Source: Bradyrhizobium amphicarpaeae (GTDB lineage: Bacteria; Pseudomonadota; Alphaproteobacteria; Rhizobiales; Xanthobacteraceae). Taken from it: a stretch of 64,000 nt of DNA. This document shows positions 17,394-27,783 of this stretch, piece by piece. Where the stretch lies: positions 5,300,001-5,364,000 of the forward strand of contig NZ_CP029426.2 in the NCBI RefSeq assembly GCF_002266435.3, written 5' to 3'. The notes under the pieces were generated by a model that saw only the letters and a program-made list of their open reading frames with translations, searched no databases and was not told where the DNA came from. Made by a program: the position numbers and the translations under genes. Position 1 is the first letter of the stretch, and every line of letters begins with the position of its first letter.

Positions 17394-18635
17394 TTAAGTC
17401 GCGTGGCCTAGTTCGCTGCAGCTGCGCAGCATGTCGTCCGAACCGGTGTCGTTGGCGAGAATGGCGAACAGATCGTTGTCGCCCGCCATGGCCGACTTCT
17501 TCTTGGACTCCAGCACCAGCACCGACTGCACCGATTGATGGTCGCATTTGCGGTAGTGCTGCGGTCCCTTGGTCAGATCATATTGCAGCTTTTCGAGCGC
17601 ATCGACGACTTTATCGGTGTCGGTTCCGCCGGCGGTCTGCATCGCGGCCAGCAACGATCCGACGCCGGAATAGCCGTATGCACCGTAATCGGTCGGGATC
17701 GCGCCGCCGTTGGCAGCCTTGAACGCCGCGTTGAACGCAGCTGCGGATTTGCTCTGCGACTCCAGGCCCCAGTAGTAATTGGCGCCGCCGACCACGCCCT
17801 CGAACACATCAGGACCGACCGCGAGGCGCTGGTTGTGCAGGATGACGGGAACGACGATCTTCATCTGCTGCTTGACGCCGAAGTCTACCGCTTGCTTGAT
17901 CGCATTGGCCTGGTCGCGGCCGAAATTTGAGATGCACAGCACGTCCGGCCGTAGCGACATCAGGCGCGGCATGAACGTGGAATAATCGGCTGCACCGAAC
18001 GGATGCAGGATCTCGCCGACATTGTCCGCGCCGATCGCGGCCTGCGCGCGCTTGAAGCCGCGCAGCATCTCGTGGCCATAGGCATAGTCGGCGACGAGAT
18101 GCGCGACCTTCATGCCTTTCTTCAGGGTCTGCCGCGCCACCGCAGCCGTCGTCATGTGCGGGTTCAGCGCCTCGTGGAAGGTGTATTTGCTGAAATCCTT
18201 GGCCTCGTTGATGGTATCGGACTGGCTGATCGAGACGTAGATCACGCCGCGGGCCCGGGTGACCTCGTTGACCGCGAGCTGCACGGCGCTGGAGAGCGCG
18301 CCGACCACGGCGTGAACCTTGTCCTTCTCGATCAGCTCGAGCGTGCGCGTCGCGGCTTCACCGGCATTGAGCTTGTCGTCGCGCACCAGCAGCTCGACCT
18401 TGCGGCCGCCGATGCCGCCCTTGTCGTTGACCAACTTCACCGCGAGCTCGGCGCATTTGACCTGATCGCGCGCTTCCGCCGCGAACGGGCCGGTCAGCGG
18501 CGTCGGAAAGCCGATGCGGATCGTCTCGTCCGCTGCGCGGCCGATCCGGGGCATGGCGAGCAGCGCCGCGCCTGCCGAGAGGCCAGCGAGCGCGGTGCGG
18601 CGGGTTATTTTCGAAGTCGAACCGGATTTTGACAT
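17394..18635 (-). CDS. substrate-binding protein of the Liv-type transporter (Tat-exported)
   Basis: This is a 413-residue periplasmic type I binding protein of the LivK/AmiC class. It has a twin-arginine signal (ITRRTALAGLSAGAALLA, Arg in positions 12-13). The mature part begins with IRIGFPTPLTGPFA and shows the DDKLNAGEA and VGALSSAVQLA ligand-site regions. The unusually long C-terminus has four cysteine or Asp-rich positions after LQYDLTKGPQHYR. A strong GGAGG site 8 bases before ATG 18635 supports the start. It lies 22 bp after the Mo hydroxylase large subunit, so I infer that it captures the hydroxylase substrate. The ligand is unknown. Confidence 0.85.
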   Translation of the reverse strand: MSKSGSTSKITRRTALAGLSAGAALLAMPRIGRAADETIRIGFPTPLTGPFAAEARDQVKCAELAVKLVNDKGGIGGRKVELLVRDDKLNAGEAATRTLELIEKDKVHAVVGALSSAVQLAVNEVTRARGVIYVSISQSDTINEAKDFSKYTFHEALNPHMTTAAVARQTLKKGMKVAHLVADYAYGHEMLRGFKRAQAAIGADNVGEILHPFGAADYSTFMPRLMSLRPDVLCISNFGRDQANAIKQAVDFGVKQQMKIVVPVILHNQRLAVGPDVFEGVVGGANYYWGLESQSKSAAAFNAAFKAANGGAIPTDYGAYGYSGVGSLLAAMQTAGGTDTDKVVDALEKLQYDLTKGPQHYRKCDHQSVQSVLVLESKKKSAMAGDNDLFAILANDTGSDDMLRSCSELGHAT

Positions 18636-18657
18636 GATTTCCTCCAAGGTCTTTTTT

Positions 18658-21033
18658 CTAGAAACGCTTCAGGGCTGTCAGGACTTTTAGCGGCGTAATC
18701 GGAATGGAATTGATCGTGACGGCGAACGGCGCGAGCGCATCGTTGACGGCGTTGAGGACGCAAGCCGACGCCGCCGCCGTGCCGGCCTCGCCGACACCCT
18801 TGGCGCCGAGCTCGGTGTCGGCGGTCGGCGTCTCGACATGGCCGATGACGATGTCAGGCATTTCCATCGGCATCGGCACGAGGTAATCAGCGAGCGAGCC
18901 GTTCACGAGCTGGCCGGTATCGCTGTAGCGGCATTCCTCGAACAGCGCCGCACCCAGCCCTTGCACGATACCGCCGCGCAGCTGCTCGTCCACCAACATC
19001 GGATTGATGACGCGGCCACAATCCTCGACGATGAAGTGCTTCAAGAGCTTGATGAGCCCGGTCTCGACATCGACCTCCAGCGAACAGCCCTGAATGCCGT
19101 TGGTAAAGGCGAACGGATAGCCCTGCGGCGCGAAATGGTGGCTCACGGTGAGTTGCGCCTGCGTGCCGGGCGGGAGCGTGTCGGAGCGGAAATAGGCGAT
19201 GCGCGCGATCTCGGCGATCGGCATCCGCTGGTTCCGCGTCGCCGCATCCACCACCTGGCCATCGATGATATCGAGCGCCGACGGCTGTTCCTGGAGGATC
19301 AGCGCGGCGATCTCCAGGATGTTGCGCTTGAGCGCGCGCGTGGCCTGCAACGCGGTCTCGCCGCCGATGCCGGCGCCGCGGCAGGCCCAGGTCGCACCGC
19401 CATGAGGCGTCATTTCGGTATCGCCCGTGATGACCTTGACGTGTTCCTGCGCGAGGCCAAGCTGATCGGCGACGATCTGGCTGATGATCGCCTCGGTGCC
19501 CTGCCCCTGCTCGGTGACCGAGATCAGGCAGCGCACCTCGCCTGACGGCGTCAGGCTGAGGATCGCGCCGTCCTGCGAGGAGATGCGGGCGCCGCCGACC
19601 CCGTAAAACGCTGGGCTCGGATTGGTGATCTCGACGAAAGCTGCAATGCCGATGCCGCGATAGATGCCGCGCTTGCGCAGATCCGCCTGCTCCGCGCGCA
19701 AGCCGTCATAGTCCATCATCTCGTGCAGGCGCTTCAGGCAAGCCTGATGCGACAGCGCCTCGAAACGGTATCCGGTCGGCGAGGTCTGCGGATAGGCGCC
19801 ATCGGGGATGACGTTCTGCGCGCGGATGGCGAAGGGATCGAGGCCGAGCTTGGCGGCCGCCATGTCAACGAGACGCTCGGTCACCGCGCAGGCGATGGGG
19901 TGGCCGACGGCGCGATACTGGCTGGTCTGCACCTTGTTCTGGAAGATCACCTCCAGCGTGGCGCGGTAGTTCTTGAAGCGATAGGGTGCGCCCATCAGGC
20001 GAATGACCTGATTGCCCTCGACCACGCTGGTGCGCGGATAGGTCGAGAAGGCGCCGATCGCGGTCAGGTCCTCAACGTCCATCGCCAGGATCTCGCCCTG
20101 GGCATCGAGTGCCATGCGGGCGCGGACGCGGTGATCGCGGGCGTGGATGTCGGAGACGAACGATTCGATGCGATCAGCGACGTATTTCACCGGTCGGCCG
20201 AGCAGGATCGACAGGCCAACCACCGCCATGTCCTCGTGATAGACATGCAGCTTCATCCCGAACGAGCCGCCGATGTCGCTGGCGATCACGCGGACGCGGG
20301 CTTCCGGAATATTGTAGTGGCGCGAATAGAGGTCCTGAAACTGGTAGGGCGTCTGCGTGCCGTGGTGCACGGTGAGCATGCCGGCGGCGGGATCGTAGTC
20401 CGCGACGATCGCGCGCGGCTCAAGCGTGACCGCGGTATGCCGGCCGAAGGAAAACTCCTCCTCCACCACATGGGTCGCATGCGCAAAGGCATCATCCACG
20501 GCGCCGTTGTCGAGCTGGCTGCGGAAACAGGTGTTATTGACGCTGCCGGGGTTGACCAGCGCACCGCCGGCCTCGCGCGCGGCGTCGAGATCCACGACGA
20601 CGGGAAGGTCCTCGTAATCGACCTCGATCAGCTCCAGCGCATCCTCTGCGATCGCCCTGCTCTCGGCGACGACGGCGACCACCGCCTGCCCGGCCCAGAC
20701 CACGCGATCCAGCGGCAACGGCAATTGCGGCGCGGAGGTCATGCCCTTGAAATGATCCAGCGTACCGGTCCAGGGCGTGCAGATCTTGGCGAGATCGGTG
20801 CCCGTCGCGACGAGATGCACGCCTTCGACCGCGCGCACCTGCTCGGTGTTGATCGAGACGATCTTCGCGTGCGCATGCGGACTGCGCAGGAACGCGGCGT
20901 AGAGCATGCGCGGCAGACGGAGATCGCTGATATAGCGGCCCCGCCCGGCCAGCAGCCGCTTGGCATTGGGCCGCGGCACGGAGCGGCCGATATAGGAATT
21001 CGGGCGATCGAGCGAGGTCAGCGGCGCGGTCAT
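18658..21033 (-). CDS. Mo hydroxylase large subunit (CoxL architecture, not CO dehydrogenase)
   Basis: This 791-residue molybdopterin-binding subunit of the xanthine oxidase family has GGSFGMK at 255-261 and the catalytic glutamate in GAKGVGEAG (Glu749). In true form I CO dehydrogenases the active-site loop reads AYRCSFR and in form II AYRGAGR. Here the aligned segment is QYRAVGH (372-378), so CO is unlikely and an aromatic or N-heterocyclic substrate is more probable. It overlaps the iron-sulphur subunit by 4 bp and precedes the Liv-type transporter. It is probably cytoplasmic, as no signal peptide is seen. No XdhC or CoxE/G maturation genes are present. Confidence 0.9.
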   Translation of the reverse strand: MTAPLTSLDRPNSYIGRSVPRPNAKRLLAGRGRYISDLRLPRMLYAAFLRSPHAHAKIVSINTEQVRAVEGVHLVATGTDLAKICTPWTGTLDHFKGMTSAPQLPLPLDRVVWAGQAVVAVVAESRAIAEDALELIEVDYEDLPVVVDLDAAREAGGALVNPGSVNNTCFRSQLDNGAVDDAFAHATHVVEEEFSFGRHTAVTLEPRAIVADYDPAAGMLTVHHGTQTPYQFQDLYSRHYNIPEARVRVIASDIGGSFGMKLHVYHEDMAVVGLSILLGRPVKYVADRIESFVSDIHARDHRVRARMALDAQGEILAMDVEDLTAIGAFSTYPRTSVVEGNQVIRLMGAPYRFKNYRATLEVIFQNKVQTSQYRAVGHPIACAVTERLVDMAAAKLGLDPFAIRAQNVIPDGAYPQTSPTGYRFEALSHQACLKRLHEMMDYDGLRAEQADLRKRGIYRGIGIAAFVEITNPSPAFYGVGGARISSQDGAILSLTPSGEVRCLISVTEQGQGTEAIISQIVADQLGLAQEHVKVITGDTEMTPHGGATWACRGAGIGGETALQATRALKRNILEIAALILQEQPSALDIIDGQVVDAATRNQRMPIAEIARIAYFRSDTLPPGTQAQLTVSHHFAPQGYPFAFTNGIQGCSLEVDVETGLIKLLKHFIVEDCGRVINPMLVDEQLRGGIVQGLGAALFEECRYSDTGQLVNGSLADYLVPMPMEMPDIVIGHVETPTADTELGAKGVGEAGTAAASACVLNAVNDALAPFAVTINSIPITPLKVLTALKRF

Positions 21034-21566
21034 GTCACGCCTCCACCTGCACCGCCAGCCTTCATGCGTTCGCTGGCCACCGCGTCGATGGCGTCGACGA
21101 TCGCCTCATAACCGGTGCAGCGGCAGTAATTGCCCGACAGCGCGTCGCGAATCTCCTCGCGGCTCGGCTGCGCCGTCTGCGAGAGCAACTCGTGGGCGTT
21201 GACCAGCATGCCCGGCGTGCAAAAGCCGCATTGCAGCGCATTGCGGCGGTGGAATTCGGCCTGGAGGTCAGCAATCGCGCCGAGCTCCGACAGTCCTTCG
21301 ATTGTGTCGATGGTCGCGCCGTCGGCCTGCACAGCGAAGATCAGGCAGGAATGCACGGCACGGCCGTCGAGCTGAACCAGGCAGGCACCGCAGGCGCCCA
21401 TCTCGCAGCCGGCATGCGTACCCGTCAGCTCGAGCTTGTCGCGCAGGCAATCGACCAGCGTCTCCCGTGGCGCGACCTCGCAGGCCACCTTGCGTCCGTT
21501 GACGACGAAGCGGACTCGCACCGTCTCGTCCGCCTCGTTCAGCAGGCTATCGTCGAAGCCGCTCAT
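21030..21566 (-). CDS. Mo hydroxylase [2Fe-2S] small subunit
   Basis: This is a 178-residue protein with two 2Fe-2S clusters, as in CoxS. The plant-ferredoxin cluster uses Cys54, Cys59, Cys62 and Cys74. The C-terminal cluster uses Cys113, Cys116, Cys148 and Cys150 (CGFC and CRC). It relays electrons from the Mo site to the FAD subunit. It overlaps genes on both sides by 4 bp. Confidence 0.92.
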   Translation of the reverse strand: MSGFDDSLLNEADETVRVRFVVNGRKVACEVAPRETLVDCLRDKLELTGTHAGCEMGACGACLVQLDGRAVHSCLIFAVQADGATIDTIEGLSELGAIADLQAEFHRRNALQCGFCTPGMLVNAHELLSQTAQPSREEIRDALSGNYCRCTGYEAIVDAIDAVASERMKAGGAGGGVT

Positions 21567-22444
21567 GCTCCCTCACCGAGACGTCCGAGCAGGCGGCCGA
21601 GCAATACGCGGGCGAGATGCAGCCGCATCGCGGGCGGCACCTCGTCGCTCTCGGGCGGCGCAAGATCGCCTTCGAGCGCAGCTTGGGCCGCGGCAATCCG
21701 CTCCGCATCCAGGCGCGAGCCGATCAAGGTCGCCTCGGTCCCCCTCACCCGTGTCGGCGTGTTGCCGACCGACAAGTACGAAATGCGGATGTCGTGGATG
21801 CGCTCGCCGGCGAAGGTCGCCAGCATACCGCAACCGACCAGCGCGTAATCCCCACGACGCCGCGCCAACTCGTCGAACGCAAAGCGCTGATCCGCCCTGA
21901 ACAGCGGAACGTAGATTGCGGTGATCAGTTCGCCCGGCTGCAGCGCCGTCTCGAACAGGTCGATGAAGAAGTCGTCGGCCTTGACGCGGCGGCGGCCTGA
22001 GGGCCCGGTGATCTCGATCTCGGCATCCAGCGCCAAGATCATCGCAGGGAATTCGGAGGCAGGATCGGCCAGCGCGACGCTGCCGCCGAGAGTGCCGCGG
22101 TTGCGGATCGCGGGATGGGCCACGAACGGCGCCGCCGCGTGCAGCAGCGGCGCGAACTCGGCGATCAACGGCTCGCTGAGCATCTCGCAATGACGCGTCA
22201 GCGCACCGATGCGCAAATGCCCGCCTTCGCGCCTGACGCCGCGCAACTCGTCGATATGGGTGATGTCGATCAGCAGCCGCGGCGCCTGCAGCCGCAGCGA
22301 CAGCGCCGGCACCAGGCTCTGGCCGCCGGCGATGAAACGCGCATCGTCCCCGGCGCGAGCGTGAGCATCCAGCGCATGGTCGATCGTCGCAGCACGAAAA
22401 TAGCTGAAAGCCCTCGCCTTCACTGCCGTTTCCTCGAGATCCAT
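21563..22444 (-). CDS. Mo hydroxylase FAD-binding medium subunit
   Basis: This is a 293-residue CoxM-type FAD-binding protein. The FAD motifs FIAGGQSLVPALSLR (first) and NRGTLGGSVALADPASE (second) are intact. It is the first gene of the eight-gene operon. The start at 22444 is preferred over ATG 22519 because the conserved sequence starts only at KARAFSYFRAA, and because the longer form would put one of the TetR-type operators inside the coding region. Confidence 0.9.
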   Translation of the reverse strand: MDLEETAVKARAFSYFRAATIDHALDAHARAGDDARFIAGGQSLVPALSLRLQAPRLLIDITHIDELRGVRREGGHLRIGALTRHCEMLSEPLIAEFAPLLHAAAPFVAHPAIRNRGTLGGSVALADPASEFPAMILALDAEIEITGPSGRRRVKADDFFIDLFETALQPGELITAIYVPLFRADQRFAFDELARRRGDYALVGCGMLATFAGERIHDIRISYLSVGNTPTRVRGTEATLIGSRLDAERIAAAQAALEGDLAPPESDEVPPAMRLHLARVLLGRLLGRLGEGA

Positions 22445-22472
22445 CGGCTCATCAGCCGGGATGCCAGATTTG

Positions 22473-22486
22473 TAACCATCTGGTCT
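22473..22486. promoter_or_regulatory. probable TetR-family operator, proximal copy
   Basis: TAACCATCTGGTCT is an imperfect palindrome, 28 bp upstream of the FAD-subunit start and followed by TCAAAA. It matches the distal copy at 22527 (TGACCATTTGGTCA followed by CACAAAA) in 11 of 14 positions, in the same orientation. Confidence 0.7.
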
Positions 22487-22526
22487 CAAAATCCTGACAT
22501 GCCTCCCGAGGCCGGTCAACAGGAAA

Positions 22527-22540
22527 TGACCATTTGGTCA
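22527..22540. promoter_or_regulatory. probable TetR-family operator, distal copy
   Basis: TGACCATTTGGTCA has perfect 6-nt arms around a TT centre and lies 50 bp before the TetR start. With the copy at 22473 (centres 54 bp apart) it sits between the divergent promoters of the tetR gene and the Mo-hydroxylase operon. Confidence 0.75.
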
Positions 22541-22590
22541 CAAAAGCACCTTGGGTTATGAAGACAGCGGTACGTTGATTCAGCGACGAG

Positions 22591-23298
22591 ATGGCCCGAA
22601 AAGCGCAGAGAACGGCGAAGCGGCCGGTCCGCAAGCGGATCGCGACAGGCAGCAAGACCGCGCCAAAGCGTCGCAACATGCGCGCGGCCGACCGCGAGCG
22701 CGCGATCGTGGAGGAAGCCATCCGCTTCTTCGCCGAGCGCGGCTTCGAGGGCCAGACCCGCGAACTCGCCAAGCGCATGGACATCACCCATTCGGCGATC
22801 TATCGCCACTTCCCGAGCAAGGAAGCGCTGATCGAACGGGTCTATCAGGAGGTCTATCTCAGCCGATGGTCGCCCGACTGGGGGCCGATGATCCGCGACC
22901 GCTCTCAATCGCTGGAGGCGAGGCTCACGCGCTTCTATCTCGACTATGTCGAACGCGTGTTCGAGTACAATTGGGTGCGGATCTTCGTGTTCTCCGGCAT
23001 GAAATCGTTCGGCATCACCGGCCGCTATCTCGACATCGTCCGCCGCGAGATCATCGAACCGGCGGCGGCCGAACTGCGCCACGAGCTCAAGCTGCCCGAC
23101 GCGAAGGCGCATTCATTGAGTGAACGCGAGACCGAGCTGTTCTGGGGCCTGCACGGCCGCATCTTCTATCTCGCGATCCGCAAGTTCATCTACGAGACGC
23201 CGATCCCGTCCGATCTCGACGCCATCGTGCGCGACGCCGTCCGGACCTTCATGGACGGCGCCAAGACGACGATGCCGACGCTGCTCGCAAGCGGCTAG
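22591..23298 (+). CDS. TetR/AcrR-family regulator of the adjacent Mo-hydroxylase/Liv operon
   Basis: This 235-residue regulator has a basic Arg/Lys-rich N-terminal extension of 30 residues. The DNA-binding helix-turn-helix follows (RELAKRMDITHSAIYRHFPSKEALIERV, about residues 58-85). The C-terminal domain is all-helical with an aromatic-rich segment (NWVRIFVFSGMKSFG) that may bind the inducer. It is divergent from the Mo-hydroxylase operon with two palindromes between them, so local control and autoregulation are likely. It ends directly against the hutU stop (no gap). Confidence 0.88.
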   Translation: MARKAQRTAKRPVRKRIATGSKTAPKRRNMRAADRERAIVEEAIRFFAERGFEGQTRELAKRMDITHSAIYRHFPSKEALIERVYQEVYLSRWSPDWGPMIRDRSQSLEARLTRFYLDYVERVFEYNWVRIFVFSGMKSFGITGRYLDIVRREIIEPAAAELRHELKLPDAKAHSLSERETELFWGLHGRIFYLAIRKFIYETPIPSDLDAIVRDAVRTFMDGAKTTMPTLLASG

Positions 23299-24969
23299 CT
23301 ACTTCGAAAGGCTCGGCAGATCGAGGCCCTTGTCGCGGGCGCAGTCGATCGCCGTCTCGTAGCCGGCATCGGCATGACGCATGACGCCGCTGGCGGGATC
23401 GTTCCACAGCACGCGCTCGATCCGCTTCGCGGCTTCCGGCGTGCCGTCGGCGACGATCACCATCCCGGCATGCTGCGAATAGCCGATGCCGACGCCGCCG
23501 CCATGGTGCAGCGAGACCCAGGTCGCGCCGCTGGCGCAATTGAGCAGCGCGTTGAGCAATGGCCAGTCGGACACCGCGTCCGAGCCGTCCTTCATGGCCT
23601 CGGTCTCGCGGTTGGGGCTCGCCACCGAGCCGCTGTCGAGATGGTCGCGCCCGATCACGATCGGCGCTTTCAATTCACCACGCGCCACCATCTCGTTGAA
23701 GGCGAGGCCGAGGCGATGGCGATCGCCGAGCCCGACCCAGCAGATCCGCGCCGGCAGGCCCTGAAACTTGATGCGCGCCTTCGCCATGTCGAGCCAATTG
23801 TGCAGATGCTTGTCGTCAGGCATCAGCTCCTTGACCTTGGCGTCGGTCTTGAAGATGTCCTCGGGATCGCCCGAGAGCGCAGCCCATCGGAACGGCCCGA
23901 CGCCACGGCAGAACAACGGCCGGATATAGGCGGGAACGAAGCCCGGGAAGTCGAAGGCGTTCTTCAGGCCCATGTCCTGCGCCATCTGCCGGATGTTGTT
24001 GCCGTAGTCGAGCGTGGGGATGCCTTGCGCATGGAAATCCAGCATGGCCTGGACGTGCTCGACCATCGAGGTCTTGGAGGCACGCTCCACGGCCTTCGGA
24101 TCAGAGCTACGCCTAGCCTCCCACTCGGCGAGCGTCCAGCCTTTCGGCAAGTATCCGTTGATCGGATCGTGCGCGCTGGTCTGGTCGGTGACGATGTCGG
24201 GCTTGACGCCACGGCGCACCAGCTCCGGGAAGATTTCCGCGGCATTGCCGAGCAGGCCGACCGAGACCGCCTTCTTCGTCCTCGCAGCATCCGCCATGAT
24301 CGCCAACGCTTCGTCGAGCGTTGCGGCCTGACGATCGAGATAGCCGGTGCGCAGACGCATCTCGATGCGGCTCGGCTGGCATTCGACCGCGAGCATCGAG
24401 GCGCCGGCCATGGTCGCAGCCAGCGGCTGCGCGCCGCCCATGCCACCGAGGCCGGCCGTCAAAATCCATTTGCCGGCGAGGCTGCCGCCATAATGGCGAC
24501 GTCCCACTTCGACGAATGTCTCGTAAGTGCCCTGCACGATGCCTTGGCTGCCGATATAGATCCAGGAGCCCGCGGTCATCTGGCCGTACATCATCAAGCC
24601 CTTGCGATCGAGCTCGTTGAAATGGTCGAGCGTCGCCCAATGCGGCACGATGTTGGAGTTCGCGATCAGCACGCGCGGTGCGTCCGCATGGGTACGGAAC
24701 ACACCGACCGGCTTGCCGGACTGCACCAGCAGCGTCTGGTCGCCTTCGAGCTTGCGCAAGGCCGCAACGATCCGGTCAAAGCTATCCCAGTCGCGCGCGG
24801 CGCGGCCAATGCCGCCATAGACCACGAGCTCGCTCGGGCGTTCCGCGACGTCAGGGTCGAGGTTGTTCATCAGCATGCGCAGCGGCGCTTCGGTCAGCCA
24901 GCTCTTGGCGCTGATCTCGCTGCCACGGGGAGCGCGAATAGTGCGGTCATTGTCCAGTCGGCGGTTCAT
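23299..24969 (-). CDS. hutU: urocanate hydratase
   Basis: This 556-residue enzyme converts urocanate to imidazolone propionate, the second step of histidine degradation. The NAD-binding glycine-rich stretch [10 protein letters not shown] is at 173-182. Other family blocks include [16 protein letters not shown] and [18 protein letters not shown]. Length matches the family. It is the last gene of the hutI-hutH-hutU operon, 12 bp after hutH. Confidence 0.97.
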   Translation of the reverse strand: MNRRLDNDRTIRAPRGSEISAKSWLTEAPLRMLMNNLDPDVAERPSELVVYGGIGRAARDWDSFDRIVAALRKLEGDQTLLVQSGKPVGVFRTHADAPRVLIANSNIVPHWATLDHFNELDRKGLMMYGQMTAGSWIYIGSQGIVQGTYETFVEVGRRHYGGSLAGKWILTAGLGGMGGAQPLAATMAGASMLAVECQPSRIEMRLRTGYLDRQAATLDEALAIMADAARTKKAVSVGLLGNAAEIFPELVRRGVKPDIVTDQTSAHDPINGYLPKGWTLAEWEARRSSDPKAVERASKTSMVEHVQAMLDFHAQGIPTLDYGNNIRQMAQDMGLKNAFDFPGFVPAYIRPLFCRGVGPFRWAALSGDPEDIFKTDAKVKELMPDDKHLHNWLDMAKARIKFQGLPARICWVGLGDRHRLGLAFNEMVARGELKAPIVIGRDHLDSGSVASPNRETEAMKDGSDAVSDWPLLNALLNCASGATWVSLHHGGGVGIGYSQHAGMVIVADGTPEAAKRIERVLWNDPASGVMRHADAGYETAIDCARDKGLDLPSLSK

Positions 24970-24981
24970 GCGGGCAGCCCT

Positions 24982-26541
24982 TCAGCTCAGTCTCGGAAAC
25001 GGATCGATTGAAAGCTTGGCGAGCGTTGCGGCCGGCAGCGCATCGGCCTCGATCAACGCGGCGGCTTTGGCGAGATCGCCGGCCATATACCGGTCGGCGC
25101 CGAGCGCCGGCACCTGTTCGCGAAGCTTCGCGATGACGGCGACGAGTGGCGCGCTGGTCGCGTTCGGTGCGCGCAACGTGATGCCTTGGGATGCGACCAG
25201 AAGCTCGATGCCCAAAATGGCGGCGAGATTGTCGGCCATATCGGACAGGCGCCGCGCGGCGTGCGCCGCCATCGAGACGTGATCTTCCTGGTTGGCGCTG
25301 GTCGGCGTCGAGTCGATCGAGCAGGCAGAAGCGCGCTGCTTGTTCTCGGCATAGAGCGCAGCGGCCGTCACCTCGGCGATCATGAAGCCCGAGTTGATGC
25401 CGGGATCCGGCGTCAGGAACGGCGGCAGGCCAAAGTTCAGCGCGGGATCGACCAACGTCGCGATGCGCCGCTCGCTGATCGCTCCGATCTCCGACAGCGC
25501 CAGCGCGATGGCATCGGCGGCAAAGGCCACCGGCTCGGCGTGGAAGTTGCCGCCCGAGACGATCTCACCGGTCTCGACCAGCACCAGCGGATTGTCGGTG
25601 ACGGCGTTGGCTTCGACGATCAGCGTGCGTGTCGCCTGCGTGATCAGGTCGAGCGCGGCGCCAGCAACCTGCGGCTGGCAGCGCAGGCAATAGGGATCCT
25701 GCACGCGCTCGTCGCCTTCGAGATGCGACAGGCGGATCTCGCTGCCATCGAGCAGCGCCATCAGCGTCGCAGCCGCGGCGATCTGTCCGGGATGACCGCG
25801 CAAGGCCTGGATTTCGGCGCGGAATGGAGCGGTCGACGCCATCGCCGCGTCGACCGACAAGGCGCCGGTCACGAGCGCGGCACGCGCCAGGCCGAATGCT
25901 CGCAGCACGCCCGAGACGGCGTAAGCAGTCGAAAATTGCGTGCCGTTGATCAGCGCGAGGCCTTCCTTGGGGCCCAGCGTCAACGGCGCGAGACCGGCGG
26001 CGGCAAGCGCCTCGCCGCCGGCTACAATCTTGCCGTCAACGAACGCCTGTCCCTCGCCGATCATCACCGCCGTCATGTGTGCGAGCGGTGCAAGATCGCC
26101 GGAGGCGCCGACCGAGCCCTGCTGCGGCACCAGAGGACAGACGCCTCGCGCCAGCATGGCCTGCAACTGCTCGATCACTTCGCGGCGGACGCCGGAGGCG
26201 CCGCGTCCGAGCGAGATGATCTTCAATGCCATCATCAGCCTGACGATCGACTGCGGCGTCGCCGGGCCGACGCCGCAGCAATGCGACACGATGAGGTTGC
26301 GCTGAAGCAGCGCGGTCTGGTCGGGCGGAATGCGCTTCGAGGCCAGCTTGCCGAAGCCGGTGTTGATGCCGTAGACGGGCGCGTCCGCTTGCGCGGCCTT
26401 CGCAACGATCGCCGCGGCAGCCTCGACCCGCGTCCAATATGATGGATCGAGGACGACAGCGGCACCTTCAAGCACGCGCGCGAGATCGTCGAGGCTGACC
26501 GTTCCCGGTGTGACGACGATCGCGGCGCCTTGGCTCGTCAC
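24982..26541 (-). CDS. hutH: histidine ammonia-lyase
   Basis: This is a 519-residue lyase that removes ammonia from histidine to give urocanate. The Ala-Ser-Gly triad that forms the MIO prosthetic group is at 146-148 ([15 protein letters not shown]). Further family blocks are [12 protein letters not shown] and [17 protein letters not shown]. The start is GTG 26541, which overlaps the hutI stop as GTGA and gives the usual family length; an upstream in-frame ATG would add 32 unrelated residues. Confidence 0.96.
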   Translation of the reverse strand: MTSQGAAIVVTPGTVSLDDLARVLEGAAVVLDPSYWTRVEAAAAIVAKAAQADAPVYGINTGFGKLASKRIPPDQTALLQRNLIVSHCCGVGPATPQSIVRLMMALKIISLGRGASGVRREVIEQLQAMLARGVCPLVPQQGSVGASGDLAPLAHMTAVMIGEGQAFVDGKIVAGGEALAAAGLAPLTLGPKEGLALINGTQFSTAYAVSGVLRAFGLARAALVTGALSVDAAMASTAPFRAEIQALRGHPGQIAAAATLMALLDGSEIRLSHLEGDERVQDPYCLRCQPQVAGAALDLITQATRTLIVEANAVTDNPLVLVETGEIVSGGNFHAEPVAFAADAIALALSEIGAISERRIATLVDPALNFGLPPFLTPDPGINSGFMIAEVTAAALYAENKQRASACSIDSTPTSANQEDHVSMAAHAARRLSDMADNLAAILGIELLVASQGITLRAPNATSAPLVAVIAKLREQVPALGADRYMAGDLAKAAALIEADALPAATLAKLSIDPFPRLS

Positions 26542-27764
26542 TGCCCTCTCCACACACGGCGATGCAACGGATTGAAGCCGATGCGGTAGACCAGTTCGGC
26601 AGGCCGCTCGATGTCCCAGATCGCGAGATCGCACCACTTCCCGGCTTCCAGCGTCCCGGTCTCACCGAGCACGCCGAGCGCCCGCGCGCCTTCACGGGTG
26701 ATTCCGGCGAGGCACTCGACGACGTTCATCCGGAACAACGTCGCGCCCATGTTCATGGCAAGCAGCAGCGACGTCAGCGGCGAGCTGCCGGGATTGCAGT
26801 CGGTAGCAAGTGCCATGGGCACACCGTGATTGCGGAACGCCTCGACCGGCGGCTTCTGCGTCTCGCGGATGAAGTAGAACGCGCCGGGCAGCAGCACGGC
26901 GACCGTGCCGGCATTTGCCATCGCAGCGGCGCCGGCTTCGTCAGTATGCTCGAGATGATCGGCGGACAGCGCGGAGAATTTTGCGGCGAGCGAGGCACCG
27001 CCGAGGTTCGAGAGCTGATCGGCATGCAGCTTGACCGGCAGCCCGAGCCCCCGCGCCGTTTCGAATACGCGCGCCGTCTGCTCAGCCGAGAACGCGATGC
27101 CTTCCATGAAGGCGTCGACAGCATCGGCAAGTCCGGCCTTCGCGATGGCCGGCAGCATCTCGTTGCAGACGAGATCGATGTAACGATCCTTGTCGCCATC
27201 GGCTTCCACCGGCAACGCATGCGCGCCGAGGAAGGAGGTGCGGATCGCGACCGGCCGCTGACGACTGATGCTGCGCGCGGCCGCGAGCTGCCGCATCTCG
27301 GTCTCGGTGTCGAGCCCGTAGCCGGATTTGATCTCGACCGTGGTTGCGCCCTCGCCGATCAACGCATCGAGCCGCGGCAGAGCGCTCGCGACGAGTTCGG
27401 CCTCGCTCGCCTTGCGCGTCGCTGCCACCGTGGAGACGATGCCGCCGCCGGCGCGGGCGATCTCTTCGTAGCTCGCACCCTTCAGGCGCAGCTCGAATTC
27501 GTGCGCGCGGTTGCCGCCATAGACGAGATGGGTGTGGCAATCGACCAGGCCCGGCGTGATCCAGCGGCCCTCGCAGTCCGTTCGTTTGATCGCGTCGGCA
27601 TCGACAGGAAAGTCCGCCGCCTTGCCCGCATAGACGATATGGCCGCCGCGCGCGGCGATCACGCCATGCTCGATTTCGCCGAGGTCGGGACGATCGACCC
27701 GCATCGTGGCGAGCCGGGCGTTGTGCCAGATCCGGTCGAAGCGCTCTGCCATGCGGGTATCCAT
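26538..27764 (-). CDS. hutI: imidazolonepropionase
   Basis: This is a 408-residue amidohydrolase that opens imidazolone propionate to N-formimino-glutamate. The zinc motif [10 protein letters not shown] has His77 and His79. KLHADQLSN and [12 protein letters not shown] supply further metal and substrate residues. It is the first gene of the minus-strand hut operon, reading away from hutF across a 20-bp palindrome. ATG 27752 (MAERFDRIW) is an equally possible start, as neither has a strong ribosome site. Confidence 0.95.
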   Translation of the reverse strand: MDTRMAERFDRIWHNARLATMRVDRPDLGEIEHGVIAARGGHIVYAGKAADFPVDADAIKRTDCEGRWITPGLVDCHTHLVYGGNRAHEFELRLKGASYEEIARAGGGIVSTVAATRKASEAELVASALPRLDALIGEGATTVEIKSGYGLDTETEMRQLAAARSISRQRPVAIRTSFLGAHALPVEADGDKDRYIDLVCNEMLPAIAKAGLADAVDAFMEGIAFSAEQTARVFETARGLGLPVKLHADQLSNLGGASLAAKFSALSADHLEHTDEAGAAAMANAGTVAVLLPGAFYFIRETQKPPVEAFRNHGVPMALATDCNPGSSPLTSLLLAMNMGATLFRMNVVECLAGITREGARALGVLGETGTLEAGKWCDLAIWDIERPAELVYRIGFNPLHRRVWRGQ

Positions 27765-27783
27765 TCGGCGTCGGATGCTTGAC

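Noticed and set aside
14048..18635. Branched-chain amino acid or urea importer
   Set aside because: The components are Liv-like, but the genes are fused by overlap and short gaps to a Mo hydroxylase operon. The amino-acid role is not supported by context.
18658..22444. Aerobic carbon monoxide dehydrogenase (coxMSL)
   Set aside because: The active-site loop reads QYRAVGH, not the AYRCSFR of form I or AYRGAGR of form II, and no coxD/E/F/G genes are present. A different Mo hydroxylase is more likely.
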